DNA of 45,358 nucleotides from Treponema sp. (GTDB lineage: Bacteria > Spirochaetota > Spirochaetia > Treponematales > Treponemataceae). Of this stretch, positions 7,892 through 15,906 are shown in pieces. The stretch covers positions 1 to 45,358 of the forward strand of contig JAILHV010000111.1 in NCBI GenBank assembly GCA_024695625.1. Reading direction: 5' to 3'. Made by a program: the position numbers and the translations under genes. A model generated the notes under the pieces. That model had not been told where the DNA came from. It ran no database searches and was given only the letters and a program-made list of their open reading frames with translations. The stretch's first letter is position 1. Every line of letters starts with the position of its first letter.

Positions 7892-9031
7892 TTACGCTTC
7901 TATTACGATTGCAAGCAGTGTCTGGTTAAAGTTAAGGCGGTCCATCTGCTCACCGTAGCTGGAAAATCCGCAGAATACCGGGAAATATTTTTTCCACACC
8001 GCTGCAACCTGTGTGGTCAAATGCTTCTGCTCAAAGCCTATTGTGCGGAGGATGCAGTTTACAAGCAGAACGCAGCCCGGCCTGAAAATTTCTTTTGCAA
8101 AAGAAGCGCAAGTTTCGTCGGCAATTTTAATCGGGTCAAGCGGATTCATAAGTTCAACTTCGGAATTGGGAAGAACACGGCAGTACATACCGATTGAACC
8201 GTCCGGATTGAAATTTGCTATGGAAGAAATAAATACGTCTTCTCCGTAAGCACGCCCCATTGGATGCTGCAAAGCCGCATTCTGTGCCTCTGCTTCCGTT
8301 ATGCCCAAAGTCTTTGCATACATCTTTCTTGGACTTTGACCGTTGATTGTTTTTATTGTACGAGACTCTATGTCCACATCGGAAAGGCGCATCCTCTTTC
8401 CGGAAGGGGCAAAAATATTTTCCCTCTTTATGATAAAGCGCTTCTTGGTCTTAAAGAAAAGGACCGCAGCCCCTCGCGAAACAACATCGCCGTTGTAGCT
8501 TACGTAAGTCTGTTTGAATTCAAGGTCATCGCCTGCGGAACCGCCTGCAATTATAAAGTCTTTGTCTCCGATGACAGCATTCAAAAGCGCCATTGTGGAT
8601 TCTTCCGCATTGCAAAGGCCGTTTATAAAGGTTAGCGCAAAGGCATCATGGTTTGCACCGTTCTGGCCAAGAGTGATTCCTACCTTTTTTGCAGCCTCTG
8701 CAATCTTTGATTTATTTACGATTGGAAATTTGTCCGTGTCGTCAAAGATTACGCCGGAAACCATTGTAACATTGTCTGTGAGGGTTGTAACGACAAGTGA
8801 TTTTTTTGAAAAGCCCTCTGAGCTTATTTCGCCAGACGTGCTTGTTCCAAGAACCTGGCTCTTTGGAAAATGTTCGCGAATGCGTTTTGCAAGTTCAGGA
8901 AAATTGTAGCAGGCACTTGCAAAAAAAATAACTGCCGTGCATAAATCCGGGCTTCTCTTAAGCTGTCCAAAAACATCTTTTAGGGCCAAATCCATATCCT
9001 GGTTGGACGAAAAAGCAACTTCTTGAACCAT
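7892..9031 (-). CDS. FIST signal transduction sensor protein
   Basis: A 379-residue protein with FIST N (about residues 25-200) and FIST C (about 215-360) domains. In FIST N, 'AVIFFASACYNFPELAKRIREHFP' and 'LGTSTSGEISSEGF' are characteristic; in FIST C, 'HPMGRAYGEDVFISSIANFNPDGSI'. FIST domains are proposed small-molecule (perhaps amino acid) sensors and are often fused to MCP, kinase or GGDEF outputs. Here the output is the adjacent soluble MCP. An ATG at 9043 exists, but 9031 is preferred: GGAGG lies 5 bases upstream of it and overlaps the upstream ATG codon. A sigma-28-like promoter lies about 75 bases upstream. Confidence 0.88.
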   Translation of the reverse strand: MVQEVAFSSNQDMDLALKDVFGQLKRSPDLCTAVIFFASACYNFPELAKRIREHFPKSQVLGTSTSGEISSEGFSKKSLVVTTLTDNVTMVSGVIFDDTDKFPIVNKSKIAEAAKKVGITLGQNGANHDAFALTFINGLCNAEESTMALLNAVIGDKDFIIAGGSAGDDLEFKQTYVSYNGDVVSRGAAVLFFKTKKRFIIKRENIFAPSGKRMRLSDVDIESRTIKTINGQSPRKMYAKTLGITEAEAQNAALQHPMGRAYGEDVFISSIANFNPDGSIGMYCRVLPNSEVELMNPLDPIKIADETCASFAKEIFRPGCVLLVNCILRTIGFEQKHLTTQVAAVWKKYFPVFCGFSSYGEQMDRLNFNQTLLAIVIEA

Positions 9032-9105
9032 AACGACCTCCATAAAACTTTGCTGACTTACATAAGGAACAAAGAAGGGTATTTTTATTTTGCTAATGAC
9101 TTTTA

Positions 9106-9132
9106 TTATCGTACAAAAAGAAACTTTTCTTA
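9106..9132 (-). promoter_or_regulatory. Sigma-28 (FliA)-like promoter for the FIST/MCP operon
   Basis: On the minus strand TAAG is followed after exactly 15 bases by TACGATAA. The flagellar sigma consensus is TAAA-N15-GCCGATAA, so nine of twelve positions match. It lies about 75 bases upstream of the FIST start, which fits a chemotaxis operon. Inference from motif and context. Confidence 0.5.
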
Positions 9133-9193
9133 ATCAGACATTAAAGATGGGAGGAAATGGCGTATTTCTGAATCTAATCCTCAGAAAAACAGA

Positions 9194-9387
9194 GCCTAGC
9201 CCCGATTGGAAGGGGCCGAAGGCGACCGGCACGAAGTGACGGGCCGCGCACCGCAAGGTGGGCAAGCCCTGGAAAGCGGGTAACGAATGGCCGCCTTGTC
9301 ATTTGTTACCCCCAAGTTTCTTTTATCAGATAACGCGCCACGCTGAAAAGCTACGCTGCGTGAACACATGGCGCGCTAATGACAAGG
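9194..9387 (-). repeat. Dispersed structured repeat, copy 1
   Basis: On the minus strand the left arm is CCCGCTTTCCAGGG (9267-9280) and the right arm CCCTTCCAATCGGGGC (9200-9215). CCCG/CGGG and AGGG/CCCT pair and leave the loop CTTTCC against TCCAAT. A hairpin follows at 9279-9310 (GGTAACGAATG with CATTTGTTACC) whose loop centre is CCGCCTTG. CCTTGTCATT (9294-9303) can instead pair with AATGACAAGG (9378-9387), enclosing CGCGCCA/TGGCGCG. It fills most of the 398-base spacer, which holds no gene. Confidence 0.75.
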
Positions 9388-9429
9388 ACAGTAAAACAAG
9401 CAAGCTGCTCCAAAGAAGGATGGAAAGGC

Positions 9430-10371
9430 TTATCCTGCAATATTCAGTCTTCCAGCATCGTGAGCAATGTTCTGTGCTGCATAGCTGTAGACAATCTTTG
9501 CCACATCGTAAATTGGCTTCTTTGCGTTCAGGCCCATGCTGCGTGCAAAGTCTGAAGAAGCCTTTGTGGCCTTTGGATTCCAGAGGGTTGCGCTCTCAAG
9601 GTTGATAAAGTCAGCCTGTTCGGATGAAGCAATTCCTTCAATGTGCCTGTTCATCTCTGCAACAAGGGCATCCTTCCTCGGGTTGTCAAGGGAGACAAGG
9701 GCAAGGCTGCACTTCTTGTTTACCATCTTGATTGTGGAAAGCAGGGAAAGGTAGAGGTTGTCAAACTCAGTCGGGTTTGTGGCAAAGAGATCTTTGTCTT
9801 CTTCGCCCAAGTGAAGGATGATGCCTTCCACATTGATAGATGCGACGTACTTCTTGAAGTATTCCTTTGCGTTCTTGAGGGAGAGGGCAAATGTACTTGT
9901 GTTAACAAGGTCTGTTTCAAGTTCAAATTCATCGTTGATTTTTGCCGCAGGGATTTCCTTGTCGTATGTGCCGCCAAGAAGAACCATGCTGCTGACGGAC
10001 GGCTCCTTCTTTTCGTCTGCAAGAATAATCTGCTCTTCGTGAGCATAGACTACCTTGTTTGCTTTTGTTGTATTGTTTGAACCCATAAAGACCTCCTCGC
10101 GCTTTTTGTCCAGCGCACAGTTCCTAAAATATACCAAGACGTTTGTCAAAACGATTACAAGATTCAAAAAGTAAACTGCAAGAACGTAGTTGTACTGGTG
10201 GTTGTTAAGCTTGGCGCAGATTCCTGCAACGTAGCCTGTTATGATAAGAAGGATGAATGCAAGGCTGGTGCTCTTTGCAGTGCGTGCCCTGTATGCCTTT
10301 ACCACATTGATTGGCCAAGAAAAGCCAAAGCAAACCAACATTCCAGATTCCAAAAGATTAGCTAAGTTCAT
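9430..10371 (-). CDS. SemiSWEET/PQ-loop-like membrane domain fused to an SGNH-like domain
   Basis: A 313-residue protein. Residues 1-92 have three membrane helices with the small-transporter pattern ('WPINVVKAYRARTAKSTSL', then 'GYVAGICAKLNNHQYNYVL'), resembling SemiSWEET/PQ-loop or PnuC-like proteins. Residues from about 125 resemble an SGNH/GDSL fold, with a block-I-like 'MVLLGGTYD' and 'IILHLGEEDKDLF' where GxND would be expected. The Ser and Asn are not obvious, so it may not be an esterase. ATG 10371 is chosen over longer frames because GAGG lies 7 bases upstream. A second strong site (GAGGAGG, 5 bases before an in-frame ATG at 10086) could make the C-terminal domain alone. The function of the fusion is unknown. 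Confidence 0.65.
   Translation of the reverse strand: MNLANLLESGMLVCFGFSWPINVVKAYRARTAKSTSLAFILLIITGYVAGICAKLNNHQYNYVLAVYFLNLVIVLTNVLVYFRNCALDKKREEVFMGSNNTTKANKVVYAHEEQIILADEKKEPSVSSMVLLGGTYDKEIPAAKINDEFELETDLVNTSTFALSLKNAKEYFKKYVASINVEGIILHLGEEDKDLFATNPTEFDNLYLSLLSTIKMVNKKCSLALVSLDNPRKDALVAEMNRHIEGIASSEQADFINLESATLWNPKATKASSDFARSMGLNAKKPIYDVAKIVYSYAAQNIAHDAGRLNIAG
10086..10101 (-). promoter_or_regulatory. Internal ribosome binding site inside the fusion gene
   Basis: GCGAGGAGGTCTTTATG on the minus strand places a near-perfect Shine-Dalgarno sequence 5 bases before an in-frame ATG. The start is at the domain boundary (product MGSNNTTKANK...), so a separate soluble SGNH-like protein of about 218 residues could be made. 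Confidence 0.55.
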
Positions 10372-10539
10372 ATAAAAACCTCTATTCATAAATGTTTTTT
10401 TTATGCCGCTCTTTGCAAGTGACAATTGCATGATAGCCGAACTGGAAAATTCATTCAATTTTTTTGAAAGTTAAAAAATGAAAAAAAAAGCCAATATTTT
10501 TTTTACTTTCTAAAGTCCCCCAAAAAATTTTCTTTATGC

Positions 10540-10545
10540 TATAGT
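10540..10545 (+). promoter_or_regulatory. Possible -10 box of a leaderless transcript
   Basis: TATAGT ends 6 bases before the ATG of the histidine kinase at 10552, and no Shine-Dalgarno sequence precedes that ATG. A start site at normal distance would fall on the A of the ATG. No good -35 box is visible. Confidence 0.3.
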
Positions 10546-10551
10546 AGTATT

Positions 10552-11790
10552 ATGGAAAACAAAGGAAACCTTAACCTTCTTAGAAAGGAAATAACTTCTA
10601 CACAGGTTGCGCTGATTATCCTCGTAACCATTTTCTTAAGCGCGGGCGGAATGCTCATAAACATCAATTCCAACAACAAGTCCTTTGACCAGAACTTGCA
10701 GAACACATCCGCACTCATAACACGGCTTTACAACTTTACAAAAAACATGACACAGACGGAACTCTGCGTCTACATGGACAGCGTTGTTTCTTCCCTTTCC
10801 GACGTAGACATTTTTTCTATCGTAGACAAAAACAACACAAGGATTTACCACACCCACCACCAGCTTATAAACACCCAATACGACGGAGACCACCCGGACT
10901 TTTCCATAAAACGTTCCGACTACCTTACGGAAGACAGCACAGGCCCGTCAGGTCCGCAAAGGCGCACCTACTCTGCCGTATATGACGAAGACGGGAAATA
11001 CCAGGGCTTTATAATGACAATCCAGCTAAAGACTTCCATACGGTCGGTAACAATAAGGACAATACTGCTCTTTCTTGTGGTAACGATTGTTGCAATATTG
11101 ATAGAGCTTGCTGTTTGCGCAACCATTTCAAAAAAGATAAAAAAAGAATTCCTGCGCTTTACTGAAGACTTCGAGGGAACAAAATTTCTGGTTGATTCAA
11201 TGCGCGCAAACAACCACGACTTTACAAACAAGCTGCACGTAATACTTGGACTAATACAAATTGGCGAATACGAAAAGGCCCAGAACTACATACAGAACAT
11301 TTCCATCATTCAGAGGGAAACGGTAACATTCGTAATGCACAACATAGAAAACTCTTCCCTTGCCGCCCTGCTCATCGGAAAAATCGCAAGGGCAAGCGAA
11401 TGCAACGTAAAATTCAGCCTAAAGGAAAATTCATCCTACAAGGAAGAGGACGTAGACATTCCGTCTGAGGCACTCGTAACAATCACTGGCAACCTGATTG
11501 ACAATGCGCTGGACGCAATGAACCGAAGCCCGAAGGACTGCAAGGAACTTTCAGTAGGAGTCTTTACAAAACCCGGCGACCTGCTTTTAATCGTTCAGGA
11601 TTCGGGCCCTGGCATTCCACAGGACATAAGGGAAGCAATTTTTGAAAAAGGATTTTCCACCAAGGGAAGTGGACGCGGACTTGGCCTCTACCACACCAAG
11701 CAGCTGATACAGAGCCTTGGCGGGGAAATATTTGTTGAATCCCAGACTGGAAAAGGATGCTGCTTTACGGTAAAATTATACAGGCACTAA
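10552..11790 (+). CDS. Sensor histidine kinase, CitA/DcuS type
   Basis: A 412-residue membrane kinase. Helix 1 is about residues 17-38, an extracytoplasmic sensor about 40-165, helix 2 about 168-190. The phospho-acceptor is His222 in 'RANNHDFTNKLHVILGLIQ', the variant H-box of the CitA/DcuS/SpoOB-like group. The ATPase domain shows the N box 'NLIDNALDAM', G1 'DSGPGIP' and G2 'GSGRGLGLYHTKQLI'. It pairs with the response regulator 15 bases downstream. Members usually sense citrate or C4-dicarboxylates, but no such transporter is nearby, so the ligand is open. No ribosome binding site is visible before ATG; a -10-like box 6 bases away suggests leaderless translation. Confidence 0.9.
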   Translation: MENKGNLNLLRKEITSTQVALIILVTIFLSAGGMLININSNNKSFDQNLQNTSALITRLYNFTKNMTQTELCVYMDSVVSSLSDVDIFSIVDKNNTRIYHTHHQLINTQYDGDHPDFSIKRSDYLTEDSTGPSGPQRRTYSAVYDEDGKYQGFIMTIQLKTSIRSVTIRTILLFLVVTIVAILIELAVCATISKKIKKEFLRFTEDFEGTKFLVDSMRANNHDFTNKLHVILGLIQIGEYEKAQNYIQNISIIQRETVTFVMHNIENSSLAALLIGKIARASECNVKFSLKENSSYKEEDVDIPSEALVTITGNLIDNALDAMNRSPKDCKELSVGVFTKPGDLLLIVQDSGPGIPQDIREAIFEKGFSTKGSGRGLGLYHTKQLIQSLGGEIFVESQTGKGCCFTVKLYRH

Positions 11791-11805
11791 CCGTAGGAAT
11801 TTAGC

Positions 11806-12474
11806 ATGTACAAAGTTTTAATTGTAGAAGACGACCCCATGGTTGCAATGATAAACAGCCACTACGTTGAGCAGAACAAAGACTTTTCCGTTTTATCGAT
11901 ATGCAAGAACGGGCAGGAGGCATTGGAATTCCTTCAGAAAGAAGATGCAGACCTGATTGTACTGGATGTATTCATGCCGTTAATGGACGGAGTTGAAACC
12001 CTAAAGCAGATAAGGCAAAAAAAGATACAGGCAGAAGTTGTAATGGTAACGGCCGCAAACGACACCGCAACGCTGGAAGAGACAATGAACCTGGGCGTAC
12101 TTGACTACCTAATAAAGCCATTTACACTGGAGCGTTTCCAGATTTCGCTTGAAAAATTCATTGAGCGGACCACGACCCTAAAGCAGAACACAACGCTGGA
12201 CCAAAGCTGCATAGACAGTCTCTTTTCAAAATCCGTAAAATGCCACAGGGAAGACCTGCCCAAGGGAATCCAAAAGCACACTCTGGACTCGCTGATGCAA
12301 TACTTTAACGAAAACCCGGGCTGGCAGGCAGTGGACGCAATAGCAGAAAAACTTGGAATCTCCATCGTAACCGTGCGGCATTACGTAAGCTACATGGTCA
12401 AGGAAAAAATCATCCGCGAAGAAATAAATTACAAGACAGGCGGAAGACCTTCCATGGTCTACAAAAAAAACTGA
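11806..12474 (+). CDS. Response regulator, CitB/DcuR type
   Basis: A 222-residue cytoplasmic regulator. The receiver domain (1-120) has the acidic pair Asp9/Asp10, phospho-acceptor Asp54 in 'LIVLDVFMPLMDG', Thr82 and Lys104 in 'YLIKPF'. The C-terminal domain has a winged-helix segment near residues 175-220 ('AIAEKLGISIVTVRHYVSYM', ending 'TGGRPSMVYKK'), as in DcuR and CitB. It is the partner of the kinase 15 bases upstream. Targets are not evident: the next gene downstream converges on it from the other strand, and no symmetric site was found near either promoter. Confidence 0.9.
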   Translation: MYKVLIVEDDPMVAMINSHYVEQNKDFSVLSICKNGQEALEFLQKEDADLIVLDVFMPLMDGVETLKQIRQKKIQAEVVMVTAANDTATLEETMNLGVLDYLIKPFTLERFQISLEKFIERTTTLKQNTTLDQSCIDSLFSKSVKCHREDLPKGIQKHTLDSLMQYFNENPGWQAVDAIAEKLGISIVTVRHYVSYMVKEKIIREEINYKTGGRPSMVYKKN

Positions 12475-12511
12475 AGCCCCCGCACTTATCCGAGCATTTT
12501 ACCTGCTGCCC

Positions 12512-14767
12512 CTATTTACCCGAGCTGTCCCCTATCTCCACGCTGTAGCCCCCGAACACCCATACCAGTCTTCCTTCCGAATACTCACCATAAGTGTGGT
12601 CGTCTTCATAAATAAGGTACCAGGGAGCAGTTTTTTCGCCTATAGTTTCCTTGCGTTCCGTTGCGGCAATGATGTGGATTTTCTGCCCTGCAAACACGAC
12701 GCTTCTGTCCTTTATATATTCGTCGCCATTATAATAGGGCATGGAAACCGTATCAGAGTTGACCGAAGCGCTTTCCCTCATCTTTGTGTTTTCAAGCAGG
12801 TGAAGGTATTTTATGTCCTTTGCCCCCCAGCCCGGATATTTTATTACGTCCTCGCCCATGTAATAGTATTTTTTCCAAGCAGGACTTGGCCTGTTGCTTT
12901 GCAGGACGGGAGCACCGTCGTCAAAAGCTCCGATTGAGCCCTCTGACTCAAAATCCTCATAATCAGGACAAACAGGATATGTCCCCGGAAATTCAACCTG
13001 CAAGTCGTATTTATTGGTAAAGGAATAGGGTTCCTTCTTGCCGCCGAATTCAGGAGTTGAAAAGGTAACCTCGTAGCCCTTCCTGCCCTTCTCAATAAAC
13101 CAGTTGCCGGTCTGGGTTCCGTCGTGCCTTGCCCAAAGACCGTAAGTGCCGTCAGGATAAAAGCTGAGTTCCCACCAGCCTGCATTGAATGAAGTTGAAA
13201 GGAGGAAGTCCCTGTTTTTTCTCTCTTCCTCATCACGCTTTACCGCAGGAATCGTCCTTGCTTTTTTGTTCAGGTTCACGGCGCAGATTATCTGGTGGCA
13301 CTCGTTTACATGAGTTCCGTCCTTTACCCGAATTGAAATGTATTTTCCGTCTGGGCTCAGCTCAAGGTCTTCTATCTTTTTTCCCTCATCCTCTATGTGC
13401 TCAGCCTGAACAAGCCTGCCTGTAGAAAGCTCGTAGACATAAAGGTATGAAAGTCCGTGGACGCTGTCGTATTCCCCCTGATTTTCTTCGGTTATGGCAT
13501 AAAGAACGCGGTCCTTCTTTGGAACCACCTCCCAGTCATTAATCCTGTACTTATATGGAAATTCAATATTCGTCTTTGACTTTACCTCTCCATTTTTTGA
13601 ATCTATGGACGCAATTCCACTTCCGTTTACAACATAAAGAGTTTTTCCGTCATCTGAATAGTAGAGGTCTCCGCCAAAGTCACGGTATTTTTGCCAGATG
13701 ATTTCCCTTGTGTTCATGTCCCACACGCAGATGTCGGTAGGATTTCCTGCACAGCCTGCAATGTATTTTCCGTCGGGTGAAAAGGCAAAGCTGTTTGCCC
13801 ACATAAAATCCCCGCCTTTCTTGTAGATCCATTCCCCGGTCTTTACGTTGCACATTGCCCATGGCTCGTAATAAACACCGCAAAGTACATGCTCTCCGTC
13901 CGGAAGGGGATGGATGCTCTGGAGGAATTCGGAACCATCGTTAATTGCAGCCTGGTGGGGCGTAGGGCTCCCAAGGTTTTTCTGCGTCCTGTCCTTTATG
14001 CTAAGCTGCATCAGGAACTTGTCGTCTTTAACATAGTAAAAATATTCTCCGTCGGGACTAAAGGCACAGGCAATGCGGCTGTAGGGTTTTGCCTCTGACA
14101 CAAAAAGCTCTTCCCCGCTTACCCTGTCGCAGACCGATATTCCCTGCGAAGAACTGTATCTGTAATCCCAGCGGTGGAATGCCACCGTCTTCCCGTCCGG
14201 ACTAAAGCGTGCAAGGTCAAAGCCATCTTTTTGCCATAGCTTTCTTATGATGCTGTCGTCCGCCGTGTACTTTCTCTGCCTAAAGGGTATGGAAGGCTTT
14301 ATCCAGCCAGACATGCCGTGCTCGTCCACAAAGCAAATCCAGTCGCGGTCTTTTCCCGAGTAAAGATAGTAAACCGTACTTCCCTTTTTTAGCTTGCCGC
14401 AGCTTTTTCCAAAACCACCGTCGTTACTTGTTCTGTACACATCGCAGTCTTCAATGATTCCAATCTTGTCGCCAATTGCAAGGGGCGTTGCAAAGTCAGA
14501 AAATTCAGTCTGCCTTTTTATCAGGGTAGCGTTTTCAAAGGGAACGCTATCTTCCCCAAACCACACGGTTTCCATTGAAGGCTGCTGCGAAGCCTCTTCT
14601 CCAGAAAAAGTCTCCGAGGGAGAACCGCCATTTTCGCCGGAATTTTTGCTTTCAATTTCACCAGCTTTTTCAACATCCGCCTTTTTTACATTATCCTGCT
14701 TCCTGTTTGTGCAGGCCAAAAAACAAGCACCAAGAAGAAGGAAAGACATTTTTACAATAGTTTTCAT
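12512..14767 (-). CDS. SH3/beta-propeller lipoprotein
   Basis: 751 residues from ATG 14767. The longer frame from TTG 14806 is rejected because MKTIVKMSFLLLGACFLAC is a clear lipoprotein signal with Cys19 as anchor. A Ser/Glu-rich linker follows. Then come an SH3b-like domain (about 80-160; 'VYRTSNDGGFGKSCGKL...SGWIKP'), WD40/YVTN-type propeller blades (about 170-520; repeated 'SPDGK' motifs such as 'AFSPDGEYFYYVKDD' and 'SPDGKYIAGCAG'), a beta-rich region with 'WELSFYPDGTYGLWARHDG', and a second SH3-like domain at the C-terminus. It is probably on the cell surface or in the periplasm, binding protein or glycan. No operon partners. Function unknown; domain calls are from motif reading. Confidence 0.7.
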   Translation of the reverse strand: MKTIVKMSFLLLGACFLACTNRKQDNVKKADVEKAGEIESKNSGENGGSPSETFSGEEASQQPSMETVWFGEDSVPFENATLIKRQTEFSDFATPLAIGDKIGIIEDCDVYRTSNDGGFGKSCGKLKKGSTVYYLYSGKDRDWICFVDEHGMSGWIKPSIPFRQRKYTADDSIIRKLWQKDGFDLARFSPDGKTVAFHRWDYRYSSSQGISVCDRVSGEELFVSEAKPYSRIACAFSPDGEYFYYVKDDKFLMQLSIKDRTQKNLGSPTPHQAAINDGSEFLQSIHPLPDGEHVLCGVYYEPWAMCNVKTGEWIYKKGGDFMWANSFAFSPDGKYIAGCAGNPTDICVWDMNTREIIWQKYRDFGGDLYYSDDGKTLYVVNGSGIASIDSKNGEVKSKTNIEFPYKYRINDWEVVPKKDRVLYAITEENQGEYDSVHGLSYLYVYELSTGRLVQAEHIEDEGKKIEDLELSPDGKYISIRVKDGTHVNECHQIICAVNLNKKARTIPAVKRDEEERKNRDFLLSTSFNAGWWELSFYPDGTYGLWARHDGTQTGNWFIEKGRKGYEVTFSTPEFGGKKEPYSFTNKYDLQVEFPGTYPVCPDYEDFESEGSIGAFDDGAPVLQSNRPSPAWKKYYYMGEDVIKYPGWGAKDIKYLHLLENTKMRESASVNSDTVSMPYYNGDEYIKDRSVVFAGQKIHIIAATERKETIGEKTAPWYLIYEDDHTYGEYSEGRLVWVFGGYSVEIGDSSGK

Positions 14768-14819
14768 ACAAATGAGTATACAAAATTTTTCCCTCCGCTT
14801 CCACAAGTTTTTATAAAAA

Positions 14820-14852
14820 CCTATTGACTTTATAGGAATAACCTATTACGAT
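14820..14852 (+). promoter_or_regulatory. LysR promoter with interleaved operator half-sites
   Basis: TTGACT (14824-14829) and TACGAT (14847-14852) are 17 bases apart. Three alternating half-sites overlap them: CCTAT (14820), ATAGG (14832) and CCTAT (14842). ATAGG-AATAA-CCTAT fits the T-N11-A pattern of LysR-type sites, which suggests autoregulation. The spacer is shared with the divergent lipoprotein gene. Confidence 0.55.
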
Positions 14853-14946
14853 GCATATATAATTTATATTTGTCAAAGCTCTTGTTTTACTATAACCTTT
14901 GCCTATAACAACGCTCACAGCATGGCAAATTGAAGGAGGATTTATC

Positions 14947-15873
14947 ATGACTCTTCAGCAGCTAAAGTATGTTATAGGTATTGCCGAGTATGGCTCGCTG
15001 AACAAGGCGGCAGACAAGCTCTACATATCCCAGCCCTCGCTCACAAGCACGATACACGACCTTGAGGATGAACTTGGAATCAAGATTTTTAACCGGAACT
15101 CCCGGGGCGTAACCCTCACTCAGGAAGGCCAGGATTTTCTAAGCAGCGCAAAGGAACTCTACCTTAACTACGAAACGGTAATGGAACCCTACCTAAAGGG
15201 AAAGAATTCCAAAAAGAAATTCGGAATTTCAACCCAGCACTATTCCTTTGCCCTAAAGAGCTTTGTAGAAATGGTCAAGCGGTTCAATACTGAGGAATAC
15301 GCATTTGCAATCCGCGAAACCCGGACTAAGGAAGTAATAGAAGACATAACACTGCTCAAAAGCCAGATTGGAATCATCTACCTGAGCGATTTTAACCGCA
15401 GCGTAATACAAAAGCTTTTAAAGTCCAACGGCCTGGAATTCCACCCGCTCATCGAATGCAAGGCCTATGTCTACCTCTGGAAAGGCCACCCGCTTGCATC
15501 AAACAAGTCAATCAGCTTTGAAGAGCTTACGGGCTACCCCTGCCTGTCATTCGAACAGGACGACAACGACTCCGTTTATTTTGCAGAGGAAATCCTTTCC
15601 ACAAAGGAATACCACCGCACCATAAAAACCAACGACCGTGCCTCAATGCTCAATCTGATGGTAGGCCTCAACGGCTACACGCTCTGTTCGGGAATTATCA
15701 GCGAGGAACTCAACGGTTCCACCTACACGGCTATCCCCTTCCGCGAGACAAGCGAAAACATCAACCGCGTGATGGAAATAGGCTACATCACAAAGAAGGA
15801 TTTCATCCTTAACGAGGTTGGGCAAATTTATATAGAAGAAATGAAAAAATACCTTGCAAACTGTACAAGCTAA
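14947..15873 (+). CDS. LysR-family transcriptional regulator
   Basis: A 308-residue LysR regulator. The N-terminal winged helix is 'TLQQLKYVIGIAEYGSLNKAADKLYISQPSLTSTIHDLEDELG' (1-45), continuing 'IKIFNRNSRGVTLTQEGQDF'. Residues 90-300 form the periplasmic-binding-like effector domain. The frame opens at 14899, but ATG 14947 is chosen because AAGGAGG lies 7 bases upstream and the HTH begins there. It heads a same-strand cluster with a hydrolase and two sulfur amino acid enzymes, spaced 33, 61 and 23 bases. It is therefore probably a CysB/CysL-like regulator of that cluster. O-acetylserine or a related metabolite is a guess for the effector. Confidence 0.9.
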   Translation: MTLQQLKYVIGIAEYGSLNKAADKLYISQPSLTSTIHDLEDELGIKIFNRNSRGVTLTQEGQDFLSSAKELYLNYETVMEPYLKGKNSKKKFGISTQHYSFALKSFVEMVKRFNTEEYAFAIRETRTKEVIEDITLLKSQIGIIYLSDFNRSVIQKLLKSNGLEFHPLIECKAYVYLWKGHPLASNKSISFEELTGYPCLSFEQDDNDSVYFAEEILSTKEYHRTIKTNDRASMLNLMVGLNGYTLCSGIISEELNGSTYTAIPFRETSENINRVMEIGYITKKDFILNEVGQIYIEEMKKYLANCTS

Positions 15874-15906
15874 CAGCAGGCAAAATAAATAAAAAGGAGG
15901 TGCAAT

